A DNA stretch of 64,000 nucleotides from Chenopodium formosanum (Eukaryota; Streptophyta; Magnoliopsida; Caryophyllales; Amaranthaceae), in the NCBI GenBank assembly GCA_024500155.1, contig CM044867.1, positions 11,235,632-11,299,631 of the forward strand, read 5' to 3'. The position numbers and the translations under genes are program-made. The first letter of the stretch is position 1; every line of letters begins with the position of its first letter. The notes under the pieces are model-generated. The model was not told the origin of the DNA and made no database searches. It saw nothing but the letters and a program-made list of their open reading frames with translations. Positions 20,717-32,092 of the stretch are shown in pieces.

Positions 20717-21351
20717 TAAAAAAACGATCCGCCTTTCTCCGAAAACAAAACGACACAAAAACAAGACTTCCCTAAAATACGGTCAAAAAAGTGGTGCACG
20801 ACTTAAAAGTGTGTGAACACGACATGTGAGTGATAGACGCGTGTTTTGACCGTATATCTAGACATGACACCAAACTGGACACAGCATTCACACAAAAATC
20901 GAAAAAAAAGACTGACAAGACACTTTCCTGGGCACCGTGTCACGGTGCCACTGTCGTGACACGGTGCAGTCTGCCGTTAGACGATAGACTTTCCCGTGTC
21001 ACGGCACTGTTCACCGTGACACGACAGAACATGCCGTGACACGGTGCGCAGTTCCAGGTCAGTTTTTGTGATTTTTTCAGATTTTAATCGATTTTAAGTC
21101 CGTACTAATTGTTATGTGAGAATAAAAAACCCTCGGTCATGGGTTAAACAAAAACAGCAAACGCATGAGGGTTAGCACCAAACATCCACATAGCATTTAG
21201 GCACGATGATGTAAAAAGTTCGCAACCTAGAGTCAAGATCTATGTTCAACTATTGGTCAAGCTTTGGGTGTCAAAAGGGTACCATGGTTAAGAGTTTGGA
21301 CGCGTTAGCAAGGCAGCCTCCCGTGAGGGTGTATGCCAACGGGCGGCTCCG

Positions 21352-21376
21352 CGAGTTCGTGATGAAACCGAACTCG
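21352..21376 (-). ncRNA. Conserved leader stem-loop, copy 2
   Basis: Identical to 14236-14260: CGAGTTCG/CGAACTCG stem with a 9-nt loop. Confidence 0.55.
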
Positions 21377-21808
21377 ACTCCATGGTTTGGGTGGATTTTA
21401 TAACTCGGATGAACCCTTATTGCCATGAGCGTTTTTGGGTCGATAGAGCTTAAATCCCCCGGGGCTAAGACACATGTAGAACACATACGGTTTTTCAGAA
21501 AAATCGAAGGAAGTCGACTGTGAGGAAAGAAAATAAGCCACCGGACTGATTTTAGGACTGCCGTGACACGGCAGACTCTGCCGTGACACGGCAGTCAGAA
21601 AATCTGACTGGTGCCCTGTTTTTCTTCGTACGCAATCAAGTTGTTCAATTTTTTCCTACGGGAAAGATCTAAATTCGACGTTAAAACGTTTATGCTTATG
21701 CAAAAATGCCAAATTAATCACGGGAATATTTTTCAAGAATCTTTCAAGTCTCATCCACTCATCTCGATTAAATACCGATCACTCAAATCGATAAATAACC
21801 AAGAATCC

Positions 21809-21826
21809 TCCCCAGTGGAGTCGCCA
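21809..21826 (-). other. Primer binding site, TR-GAG copy 2
   Basis: TGGCGACTCCACTGGGGA on the minus strand, unchanged from copy 1. Confidence 0.85.
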
Positions 21827-21829
21827 AAT

Positions 21830-23497
21830 TGTAGGCGTCGCTTGAAGTGCGCCTACGTTAAGCATGGTGTGAATATGCTTGGCACTCATAGGAAGTGGGA
21901 ATTGACATAACGATTAGGGACACGATTAGGGACAAGGAAAGTAGGGAGCCGCCAACAAGTTTTTGTGGAACTTGTAAACCGTTCACGGATCATAAAAGGC
22001 AACCACGAAAAGGGACAACGAAAGGCAACAACGATTGACCCGTGAAGGTTACACCCCATTCATAATCCATGAGATTACTAACTCCATATGGTTCGGAACC
22101 ACGAAAGGAGGATCGGGGATGATGGTACGAAGTGAGTCATGGAGTCACATTCGCCCGTATTGGCCTCTACTCGATTCTTATTGTGAAAAGCATTCCTGTG
22201 ATCTCAAAGGCATACAAACAAAATTCAAATTCGCTCCAAACTATTATTATGCTAAATTGGTTTAATATTAATGCAACATATAATTCTATAATATTGTGAT
22301 CACTTCGATTTAACAACAAGATTAAAAAGGAACCTAAACCGGTTGTCCAAATTATCTTATTAGTCGTGATTTTCAATTACATATTCCCTTTAAACATGCA
22401 ATATGGAGATCATAAAATATAGACATTAATAAACATTAATATTGGAAACAATTCAACAATAAATCCAACAATATAAAATCGTTAGAAAAATAATAGAAAT
22501 AAAAGGAACATGATTCCTTACTTTGATTTTGTTTGCTTGCTACTATAAAAACAATAAACGCGTTAGTAACTTCAAGGAAAATTAATTAAACAATAATTAA
22601 AATTAAATTAAATTAAATGAGTTGATTTGGGGCCAAACCCTCAAACAGTTCTACCTTTCACGCCGTGGTTTAAGGATAGAACCCCGGGTAAAGTACGGAC
22701 TCCTTTGAGTGCTTAAGGAAGGTATTTTGAAAGAGAGAAGGGTAGGCTAGTGTTTAGGCTAGAGCATAGAAGAGAAATGAGAGAATTAATTGATGCCCCA
22801 TACATCAGAAATGAGGGGTTATTTATAGGAAAAATGTGTTGAGGGAACACACGGAACCCTAAAATGACAGATTCCCTAGAACAGTATCCCGTGACACGGC
22901 AAAATGTACCGTGACACGGGAAAATCCACCGTCAGATGGGAGAGAATCCCATGACACGGTGCACTTTTGCGTGATGCGGGATACTTTTAAACAAACGGGG
23001 GAAGAAAACGCGTTAGGGTTTACACGAAAAAGACACGAACTGTACCCGTGTCACATCAAGTTTCCCATGACACGGGATTGCTTACCGTCAGACGGGAGAG
23101 GATCCCGTGACGCGGGAATTCCTGCCGTGGCGCGGGATAGTTTTTGTCATTTTTCCGTCTAAATTCATTTTTAACCCTAATTTCATTCAGCTTTTAAATG
23201 CCGATTGATAATTTCGGGCCATTTTCTGATTTATCAAAATTGGGCTAAAATAAGAAAATAAATAAAAGGTTTGGGCCAAAATAAGTAATAAAACAATAAA
23301 AAAGGTTTGGGGCTGGAATTAAAACTATGCTTTTACCAAACACCAAGACTGATCCATGGGCAATCCAGAAATACGAATTTAATTAAATATGATTTTTAAG
23401 CACTCTCGGGATTAAATACTGAACCCGACCAATAATAGCGGCGAAAGGTTGTTCATCATCGGGTTTGGTTTTGGGGAGAAATTTTTAGGTGTCTACA
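21830..23497 (-). repeat. TR-GAG 5' LTR, copy 2
   Basis: Same termini as copy 1 (TGTAGACACC at 23497, CTACA at 21830). TATA box at 22820-22827. Confidence 0.92.
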
Positions 23498-24052
23498 CAT
23501 ACCATGTAGAGTGTTGGGCTAGAGTAGTGTGTTTAGGATAAGGGTTTTGGGCTTTTGACATGGGCTCTTATTTAGAGATGTGATCTATAAATAAGATCCA
23601 TGCCTAGGGTTGCAAGTAAGCAGTAACAATCAACATACAGTAGATTGTGAAAGAAGCAACCAAGCCCCAAAACCCTAAACACTCTCCTCACTCACGGCCC
23701 TCCCCTCTCCCCTTCACGTCCGTACGTGCGGTGCCCCTCATGGTGGCTCGTGGTGTTCGTCGTGGTGGTTCATGGTTAGCTCGTGTCTCTCTTCTCCGTT
23801 GAAGGTTGATTGAAGCGTTCAGTCACGACTAACTAGCATTAGTGGAGGTTTAACTTGTGCCCGTGGACCAAGTAGAGGAATCACGCTTGGGGTTCTTTAT
23901 CTCCCTTTGTTCTTGCTCGATCGCACGTGGAATCACGCTTCAAAGGTACAATTATTTGTTCTTTATGTGTTATGCATTAGATCCTTGGATTAGGTACTAT
24001 ATGAATATGATTCATGTTTATTTCCGCTGCGTAGTACCTATAAACCCCTACA
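23498..24052 (+). repeat. Copia-like LTR fragment, copy 2
   Basis: Duplicate of 16382-16936 with one visible change (CACGTTCG to CACGTCCG). Confidence 0.45.
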
Positions 24053-24188
24053 ACTCATTCATGCCCCAATAAGCTATACCACAAGCATCACTAAGAGAAC
24101 ACCCATGGTAACTAAGGAAACCATCTAATCTATCAAAGTATGCATAGAAGGGTTCACCATCAAATTGAGGAAAAGATAAGCATGCCAT
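24053..24188 (-). pseudogene. gag: Athila-B gag, N-terminal fragment, copy 2
   Basis: Duplicate of 16937-17072; same interruption by the Copia-like fragment. Confidence 0.6.
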
Positions 24189-24282
24189 TTTTATACAAAA
24201 AAAACAAAGAAAAGCAAACAAAAATCAAATAATATATAAGAACCTAGCTAATCTAATCAACACAAACTAATGAATGCCTTAG

Positions 24283-24300
24283 TCCCCGGCAACGGCGCCA
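24283..24300 (-). other. Athila-B PBS (tRNA-Asp type), copy 2
   Basis: Minus strand TGGCGCCGTTGCCGGGGA is exactly complementary to the last 15 nt of the tRNA-Asp gene at 41528-41599 plus CCA. Confidence 0.92.
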
Positions 24301-24305
24301 AAATT

Positions 24306-26791
24306 TGATCGCGGGATTAGATAGTGTCGTTGGTCTACTAACCCTAATCAAATTAGAAATTTATAAAACCTAAACTACCCTAATACGAGTATAAGGGTAA
24401 GTAAAGGGTCGAACCCAAAAGGACTAAGTGTATCAATTTGTGCTAATTAGACTACTAGGAAAGCTTGTGAGATAGAGAGAGGTTCAACTAAACACTACTA
24501 AGAGCAAATAACTAAAACTAGGGAAAGTGGAATCCAATTACATCAATGCATTCAACAAAATCATACAATTAGATGAAAATGACCTTGATTAGGAACAATC
24601 AACACAATTAACTCACTCTCGCACAATTAAGCATGTTAATTAACCTACTAAACTAATTCACTCTCATGCAACTAGCCTAGCAAAGGTATGGAAGAATTTA
24701 GACCCTCAACCAACTCACTCTCGCACAATTGATTGAAAGCACAATTAACAACATAGAATCAATTAGCTAGAAAGATTCTAATCCATAAAAGCATCATCCA
24801 TACACAATAAACAAGAAACAATTTCATACTAACCACAATCAATCATTAAATTAATTAACATAACCTTCATCCATTTCCCTAGAACAAAACCTAAGCTAAC
24901 ATAATGAACAAAAACATGGAAAACAAGGTAAAATAATAATAAAAGCAAGAATCAAATAACTAAAATAATTAATCTACTCAAATAAAAAAATAAATAAGCA
25001 AAATCAATAATAAATGAAAGCAATAAAGGTGAGAGAAAGTTAGAAAACTCATTGAATAATTGAGAAGAAAAATCCACAAATTTGCTTCTTCAAAATCCCA
25101 AACACTCCATGAAAAATCCAAGCTTTCTCTCTCTAAACTACTCCTAAACTAGAGAGAGAAAATCTTAATCTAACCCTAAGAGAGAGAAAATAAAGGAACT
25201 AAACCAATCTAATCTAGGGTAAAATAATGTTGATTGAAAGTTGTTAGAGAATAACCCCAAAGGGGGTATTTATAATACAAGGACTAAAAATAAAATAAAA
25301 ATAAAAGAGAAAATAAAATAGAAATTAAACTAAATAAAAATAACAAAACTAAAAATAAAAAGAAAAAGAAAAATAAAAAGGAAACCCATCACTGCCATCA
25401 GACCCACGAAATACCCCTTGTCTTCTTCCTTCAATTCACTGCTTTGATTTCATCATCAACATCTCCACCATTCAACCGCCATTCACCATCATCAATCATC
25501 ACCGTCGATCAACTTCAATCAACAACACCATCAACAACATCTTCAAATCATGGCCGTTGGATTTTCATTAAAATCACGTGCAAAGCTCGTGATGTGGTTC
25601 AAATTGAACCCCGATCTACGCGCCCGCGAAGACACCGCGCATAGGTCGCGCAAAGCTACTGCCTACAATCTGTATTTCGACTCCAATTGTGCGCCTTCTG
25701 ACAGGGCTGCGCGGCCGCGAATAGCTCCTATCGAATTGGGGATAAATTTGGGTAATTAATTGCCAATTGCGAGGCTGCAAATTCCGATTGATGGGCGATT
25801 GTTGCGAGGTGAGAACAGGGTGTGTGCGCGACGGTGGCTGATGCTGCTGATTTGCGTGGTGAAGGGGGCAGCAATGGTGGAGTGTGTGGTTGTTGTTGAT
25901 GTTGCTATTGGCGTTGGTGGTGTGTGGGGTGAGATGCGTGGCTGCTCTGTTTAGTTGAAACAGGGGAGTTGCGAAGAGTGTGTGGGTGAGTGGTTTGGTG
26001 GTGATTGATGGTGGTTTTGGCGATGGCTGGTGTATTGGTGTAATGGTGTGTTGCTGGTGTAGCTGTTGTTGTTGTTGTTGTTGTGGCTGATTGGAGTGTG
26101 GTGGTAAGGGAGCTTCGTGGGTGGTGTTTTGGGAGGCGCAGCAGGTGCTGCTGGCTGGTGGTTGTTGGGGCTGAGATTGCTGTTGCGTGATGTTGCTGTT
26201 GGTTTGCTGTTGGTGTGTGGGGGCTGATTGGGAAACAGGGGAAGAGCAGGGGAGTTAGGCTGCTGTTGTGGTGGAGGTTAAGAAAGATGTGGTGTAGGTT
26301 AAGAGTGCAGCAGGGGTTGGCAGCAGCTTGTGCCTCGGACCTTGGACCTCGGACCTTGAACCCGACTTTAAAACCCGAAACACCAAAGTCATCCTACAAC
26401 GAAAACACGAGGGTATTAACAAAAGACAAAATAAAATAAAATAAAAATAAAATAAAATAAAATAAACTTAAAAATAAAATCAAAAGAAAATTAATAAAAT
26501 AAAGTAAAACAAATATGAAAATAAAATAAAATAAGAAAATAAAAGAAACTAGGAACTTATTAAATAACAAGAACTAAAAACTTAAAATAAAATCAAAGAA
26601 AATAAGATAGTTTAAATAAATTAAGAAAATAAACTAAAAACTATTAAAAACTACTAAAATACTCGAAATAGATAAAAGACGAGAATAAGTAAATAAAAGA
26701 AATAAAGGACAAAAAGGATTAAATTATTGGAAAAATAAGTCGAGAAACGACTCGATAAACACCCTAAAAGTGACATAAAAGTCACTTATCA
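24306..26791 (-). repeat. Athila-B 5' LTR, complete (2486 bp)
   Basis: Minus strand start TGATAAGTG at 26791, end ...CGATCA at 24306 next to the PBS. The start again forms a hairpin (AAGTGAC...GTCACTT). The part between 26292 and 26791 is present only here. AT-rich 'aaataaaat' tracts fill 26400-26760. It inserted into the Tat-B LTR at 26791/26792. Confidence 0.85.
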
Positions 26792-27979
26792 CTAGATGAT
26801 TCTAAGTCTTGTGTATGCGGAATTGTGTTTAATAAAAAAAGCTAGCTTAGAAAGAGAGAGAGAAAGAAAGCATAAGCTATATTGCTCAAGAGAGAATAGA
26901 GAGAATTGGTGATTGTGAATTGATTGTTGATGAGAGTTGATGAAAGTTGATGAATAAAAACAGAGGTCGAGGACCCTATTTATAAGGAAAATAATCCGGA
27001 GAATCATAGAATTTAATAAGGAGTAAAACTCCACTCTGTCGCTAACAAACCGACCTTGTCGCCAGAAATTCATCTTGTCGCGAGGCGACAGGATCTGTCG
27101 CGAGGCGACAAACCTGTCGTTTGGCGATAGAGACAGTTTTTGCGGATTTTTTTTTTATCATAACTTTTGATATAGAAGTCCAAATAAGTCATATAATATG
27201 TTGTTGGAAAGCTCTTGAAGTCTAATTTCTAATGCAATTAGAATCAGATTAAAATCTTTTGTAGATAAAAAGATATGGCCGAAATAGTGAAAGGGTGTCA
27301 GTTTTGGATAGAGTTTCGTATTCCTTTCATATCTTTTTTGTTATAGCTCGGATTTAATATTATAATATATCATTGGAAAGATAATTTCAAGATCTATCCA
27401 ACCATATAAAATTTGGATAAAATATATGAGGCACGAAAATAATATGTGACTATCTTTGAACATGTTTAAATTCAAATAGAATTAGGACTTTTAAAAAAGA
27501 AAGTTTTATTTAAATTCAAACTCTATGATCTTATCTTTTCAAAAAAGGATAATTAGGATATTTTAGAAATTTATAGAAGCTTCTAATCAATCCTAATTAG
27601 TTTAGGAATAGGATTAAACCTTTGGACCCTCCACATGATCATTGGGTCGTAGGTAAAATCCGGTTTGGGCCCAGTTTAGTATTTTGGCCATAACTTCCTC
27701 ATTATTCATCGGAATTGGGCTTATAATATATCGTTGGAAAGGTCTTTTCAAGCCCCATCCAACTACACCATTATTGGACCCTTATCATGGACCAAACTAA
27801 ACTGGATTGGACGTTTTCATAAAATAGAGTGGGTTTTCGAAAACAGAAAGAAAAGAATTTTAATAAAAACTAACCGCAACACTTGACTTTTCACACTTTC
27901 ACCTCATTCGATTATGGTTCGAAGCGAAAGGCATTCATCACTGGGTTTGGTTTTGGGGAGACACAAATGGGTGTCTACA
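26792..27979 (-). repeat. Tat-B LTR, 5' part, cut by Athila-B
   Basis: Starts TGTAGACACCC (27979, minus). It aligns over its length with the Tat-C LTR at 58509-59370 ('ccccaaaaccaaaccca', 'gatgaata.tgaggaagttatgg', the TATA region and leader). TATA box at 26977-26984. Boxes TGTCGCGAGGCGACA at 27076-27090 and 27096-27110, and a variant at 27115-27129, lie 70-150 bp upstream. Its upstream neighbour on the minus strand is not a polypurine tract but a gag ORF, so this is the 5' LTR of an element inserted in element D. Confidence 0.88.
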
Positions 27980-28761
27980 GTGGTCCCATCATAGGTCCCA
28001 ACCAACACATTTTTAACCTTGGCCGGCTGAGCCACGTACTGAGCCGACTGGATTACATGAGGTCCAACTTGAACCCGAGGGCTGCTTGCTGGATTCTCAT
28101 GCACAGATTGTGAATACCTCAAGGAGGTAGTCTGGAAGCTGTCATGATAAGTCAATGTTGAGGCTGACTCTGAAAGCTCATTCCTCTTCTGCTCAATGTA
28201 ATGTCGAGCGTCATCCGGCTGAACATGCCGAATGGCTTTTCTTGTACCCGTTTCTAGGAAACGGAGACTGGTAAGGTCAAACTGAGGCCGAGCCTTCTCC
28301 TTAGGGGCAGGATGAGGAGTCGGTTGTCGGTCCCTGACCGATTTGTGCTTGTCCACCTGGGCTGACTTCTTGGCCGACTGCTCCTTTCTAGGAGTAGCCG
28401 ACCTCTTGTCGGTGAGTTGTTTAATCTCACCTCGGAGACTGCTCACAAGCTTCATGAGCTCGTCTCTGGTTACTGGGGCAGATCCTTCCGCCTGGGTAGG
28501 ATCAACCGTCCTCTTTGAATGTCCGGCTGGTTTGGTCGGAGCATTCTGAGAGTGAGGGCGCTCCCGCTTTTTCTTGCTGCGGATGCGCCTAGAGATGAGA
28601 GACCCATCTCTGGCAGTATAGGTTTCGACGTAACCGTCGTCACCTGAGTCATGGTCCGTTTGGACCAACACTTCTTCCAGGGACCGATTGGTCTCTGGTG
28701 GCTGTCTGGTCTCAGGAGGCCGATTGGTTTCAGGAATTGGTACAGTTTCCAAAGAGGCCAT
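27980..28761 (-). pseudogene. gag: Element D gag (Tat-like), truncated by Tat-B
   Basis: About 260 residues from ATG 28761, 14 nt after the PBS. N-terminal part is Pro/Glu-rich, then an acidic patch, a basic stretch (RRIRSKKKR), a Lys/Ser-rich linker and a GTYDGTT end where Tat-B interrupts it. No capsid core or zinc knuckle is reached. Assignment as gag rests on position (PBS then ATG) and composition rather than on a recognised domain. Confidence 0.6.
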
Positions 28762-28774
28762 CTTAGAGGTACTC

Positions 28775-28792
28775 TCCCCACAGACGGCGCCA
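28775..28792 (-). other. Element D PBS
   Basis: Minus strand TGGCGCCGTCTGTGGGGA, 2 nt after the LTR end. This PBS type is common in plant Ty3/gypsy Tat elements; I do not assign the tRNA. Confidence 0.75.
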
Positions 28793-28794
28793 AA

Positions 28795-29328
28795 TGTTTC
28801 AGGGTTTTTTGTGTCCCTCGGGAGAGTTACAACACTAAGACTGGATGCTCACTTGGACGCCTGTACCTGCAAAACAACGGAGCACCGAATGGTCGGTGGT
28901 CCGCCTCCGAAGCCTAAGTTAGTAAAGGTCCAAAGAGTAATGTGCGGAATGAAAAGGTTATCTTCTCGGACTCCGAGCTCAGGTGTACCGTTCTCTTGAG
29001 AGTGACAGTTCTGACAATGATTGGTAATCACTGAATATTCCTCGTAAGGTGTGAAAACGTGAACGTGAGAATGTAGCCCATAAATGAGGAGGTTGTCTCC
29101 TATTTATAGGCTCCTAGAAAGGTGTGCCCTCCCTAGGGTTTCCTGCCCTAGGGAATGTCACACAGCTTTTTGCAGGCCTTAGGATTTTGGCCTGAAAGCC
29201 GCCAATCCCAGGTCCTTTTATCTACCTGCCACGTGTCGTTCTCTGGGAGGTCCAAAGTGGCGCCCCTTCCAGTGACGTGGCGGACTCGGATTGGGCCAAC
29301 TGGCCAGGGTATTTTTACCCAAATTACA
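28795..29328 (-). repeat. Element D 5' LTR (534 bp)
   Basis: Minus strand from TGTAATTTGGG (29328) to ...GAAACA (28795). Shares blocks 'tccctcgggagagttac', 'cctgtacctgcaa' and 'tccgcctccga' with the element F LTR at 57554-58041, so D and F are one family. TATA (TATAAATA) is on the minus strand near 29099-29106. Confidence 0.8.
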
Positions 29329-30401
29329 AGATGCCCAAAGTTTTTGGTCCGGTCAGAGATGGCTCCGCCCGAAGGCGTGCCTGACCAAGCGGGGCGAAAC
29401 TAATATTGAAGCATCCTTCGCCTGAGCTCGCGCCCGACTGGGCGCGAGAGAAGCCCCTTGGAAGAAAAAGGCGGTGTGGCGCCCGACCGGGCGCGTGTCC
29501 TGATTAGATGTTTTAAGTGTCGTTTACTTTGTTTTAGTTTACGATTTCTTGCTTAATATAAATGCGTTTTCGTTAAGCAAGTTTAGTACTCTTTTTACTC
29601 TCTATTATCTCTCTACTTAGTTTATTTTTCTTTCTCTAGATTTCTCTGAACAACTTTACTCTTGTTCTTAACTCAACTCCTTAATTCCGTTAATTTTTGT
29701 AACGATTTCTTCGTTATTAATTTCAGCAATCTTATTTCTTTATTCCTTCATGACTTGTTTATTTGCTTTGTTTAGTTTAGATTTAATTATGTGCGAGTAG
29801 ATTTCTTTCTAGGGTTTATGGGGATTCAATGAATAATATGAAGGGGTAATTTATGATTGTTGATTGTCAATGCTTAATTAATTTCCTATTGATTGATTTA
29901 ATTCTATGCAATTAGATTAGGCCTGGTTTAATTGTATGAGTTTAGCAATATTGATTCGAAAGATGAGAATTGATGTTTAGGCTTAGTTTCAATAGGCAGA
30001 CTAATTTATAAATGATTAAATTAGGTCGAGATTCGAGAGATGAGATTTAATACCGGTAAATTAACTCTGTGATTATAATACATAGTGAAAGCCCTTTATA
30101 ATCTGATTAATTGATGCATTGATGATTGATTATATGTTTTACCCTAAAATATTGTTTATTGGTGAACCTATGCCCTAGGCCTTTTATTATTTGATACCTC
30201 CTACTTTTATTTCTCCCTACTCATATCTTCGTAGTATAGTCTTTTAATAACAACAAATTGTTACTTGATAATTTAGATTACTTTTAATTAATTAGGAATA
30301 AATAGACTTGTTTCCTTGTGGTTCGACCCTTTTTCCTTATCTACATAGTTAGAGGATTTAGGAATTACTTTTGATTAGGTGACTACGACTTTAGCATGTC
30401 A
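29329..30401 (+). repeat. LTR E, Athila-like, 5' end cut by element D
   Basis: Plus-strand promoter with TATAAAT at 29557-29563, a CT-rich leader, and an Athila-style U5 end (TTGTGGTTCGACCC, 30318-30331) finishing near ...AGCATGTCA (30401). Two perfect dyads lie 60-130 bp upstream of the TATA: 29427-29448 (9-bp arms CTCGCGCCC / GGGCGCGAG, loop GACT) and 29479-29494 (GCGCCC GACC GGGCGC). No internal region is seen on either side. The exact right end is uncertain by a few bases. Confidence 0.65.
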
Positions 30402-30985
30402 TATTTTTCCTATAAATAAAAGGTGATTAAAAAAAACTCCACAATAAAGAAATAGGCAAGATTATAATTCTTTTGGAGGGAAAAGTCGTTTTAGTATAGT
30501 AATATAGTTGTTCATTTTTTGTGACGTGTTCATTTTTTATTTTACTAAATGTAAACATTATGGGTGTGATCCACCTATTTCCATATAACAATTGGCTTTA
30601 GACAGAAATTTTTGTCCCAAGGTCGGGTTGGGCTCGGCCAACACAAATTTTTTTTTAATTTCCCACGAGCCTTAGTCATGCATTGCTGAGTTTTTTTTTT
30701 TTTTTACTTTAATAGCGTGAACTGAAAAGCCCTGCTAAACATATCTAATTTTACGACTTTTAGACCAGCATTTTCCTTATGAGCCTTGGCCCGACCCGAC
30801 CAAATAGGCTGAAATTTTTAGCCTCGACTCGGCCTGAACCCTTCTGCGGTTCTGCCCCGCCTTTGGTCACCTCTAGAAAGTTCCACACTTCCTCATTGAG
30901 AGGGGCAAAACAGGAATATATTTAATGCTTGCAATTGCAAACAACTTCCCGTTCAATACCTTCACAATTGACATTTTTACCACCT
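30402..30985. other. Intergenic, NCA1 upstream region
   Basis: AT-rich, with a patch of 'cggcc/gggctcggcc' sequence (30605-30860) that resembles a decayed hAT-type MITE. No ORF. Presumably contains the NCA1 promoter. Confidence 0.4.
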
Positions 30986-31114
30986 CCTTCTTCCTAAAAA
31001 AAATCCTATCCAAACAAACAACACTTTCACACTTACTCTTCCCCCGCCATTTTAAGTTTTAACACCATCCTCGATTCCTCCTCTAATCTCCTTATTTCAG
31101 ATCTGTTTTTTCAG
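30986..31114 (+). other. NCA1: NCA1 5' UTR exon (probable)
   Basis: CT-rich leader-like sequence ending ATCTGTTTTTTCAG then GTACTA, a good splice donor. The next acceptor (CCCTTCAG, 32074-32081) opens the exon with the start codon. The 5' end is a guess. Confidence 0.45.
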
Positions 31115-31477
31115 GTACTATTGAATTTCTTTTATTCATGAAAACAATTATACTTAATCTTGATTTTGATGTCAAGATCCTATGGTTTATGTGACGGAAT
31201 AATTTCTCGATTATAATTGCATGATATGGGTTAATTTTAAATTTTATGGAATGATATATTTTGGGTAATTGTTGAAATTTTATTGATCAAATAATATGAA
31301 AAAATCATTTCTTTTTTAGGTAAGATTGTATTATAGATGTAATGTCAAAATTCATTATGGGGTTTTCTTATGAGAGATGACGAGTCTAATTTTTGAAATT
31401 GTGGTGTTGATTGTTTATCATAATCTGAGCTGTTTGGGGTACCTAAAGATATAGGCGGTGATAAGTTCATTAAGCTG

Positions 31478-31572
31478 TACTCTCTTCGTTCTTTTTGTAC
31501 TTTCGACATTTCCTTTGAGAAGCCCTCATAAATAAAGTCAAATGGGGCAAATAAAAAGGGATAGGGGGAGTA
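31478..31572. mobile_element. Small Stowaway-like MITE in NCA1 intron 1
   Basis: Ends TACTCTCTTCGTTC and ...GGGGGAGTA resemble Stowaway termini (CTCCCTCCGT) flanked by TA. About 95 bp, imperfect TIRs. Confidence 0.5.
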
Positions 31573-32092
31573 ATACAATATCCGTAGTTATAGACTTGAG
31601 GCTGGTTTGAACCGAATCGTAAATTTGTTTTGCATATGTTGGAGTATTCTAAGCCAAATTTATATTCTGATAGTACATGTTCAGCATGTAAATCAACATA
31701 GTGTTAGTGGCAATGCAAGAGTTTGTAAAGCTGCCGAATATATCAATATGATTGCGTATTTGCGTTATTTATTTCATTTGCTATTGAAAGGTGAATTTAA
31801 GCTGGTTGTTTTTATTGGAGTAAGAGTTTTCTATGTAATTGTAGCTCTGGCAGAGTAGCCTTTATCACCCATTTATTGTGTATTTTCAAGAATGCTCCCT
31901 ATACTCTTGTTTTTGTTGATTGCGGGTAACTTCTCCAAGATTTTTCTCTCCATTTGGTGGTTGCTTGTTTGGTTCAGATAATCAGATTTGACTTCAAACT
32001 GAAACTGGTTGGATTTTTGTCATGTGCTTATAGGCTAATAGATCATGTAAATACTTGATCTCTGATACTTGCTCCCTTCAGTGTTGGAACAG

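Larger units (their letters stand above)
19177..26291. repeat. Tandem duplication, unit 2 (7115 bp)
   Basis: Second copy of 12069-19176 at an offset of 7108-7116, the differences being mainly T-tract lengths. By eye only some 15-20 substitutions are present. Examples: the PBS base at 17182/24298, a one-base deletion near 25042, and GTTATG/GTGATG near 19075/26190. Confidence 0.93.
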
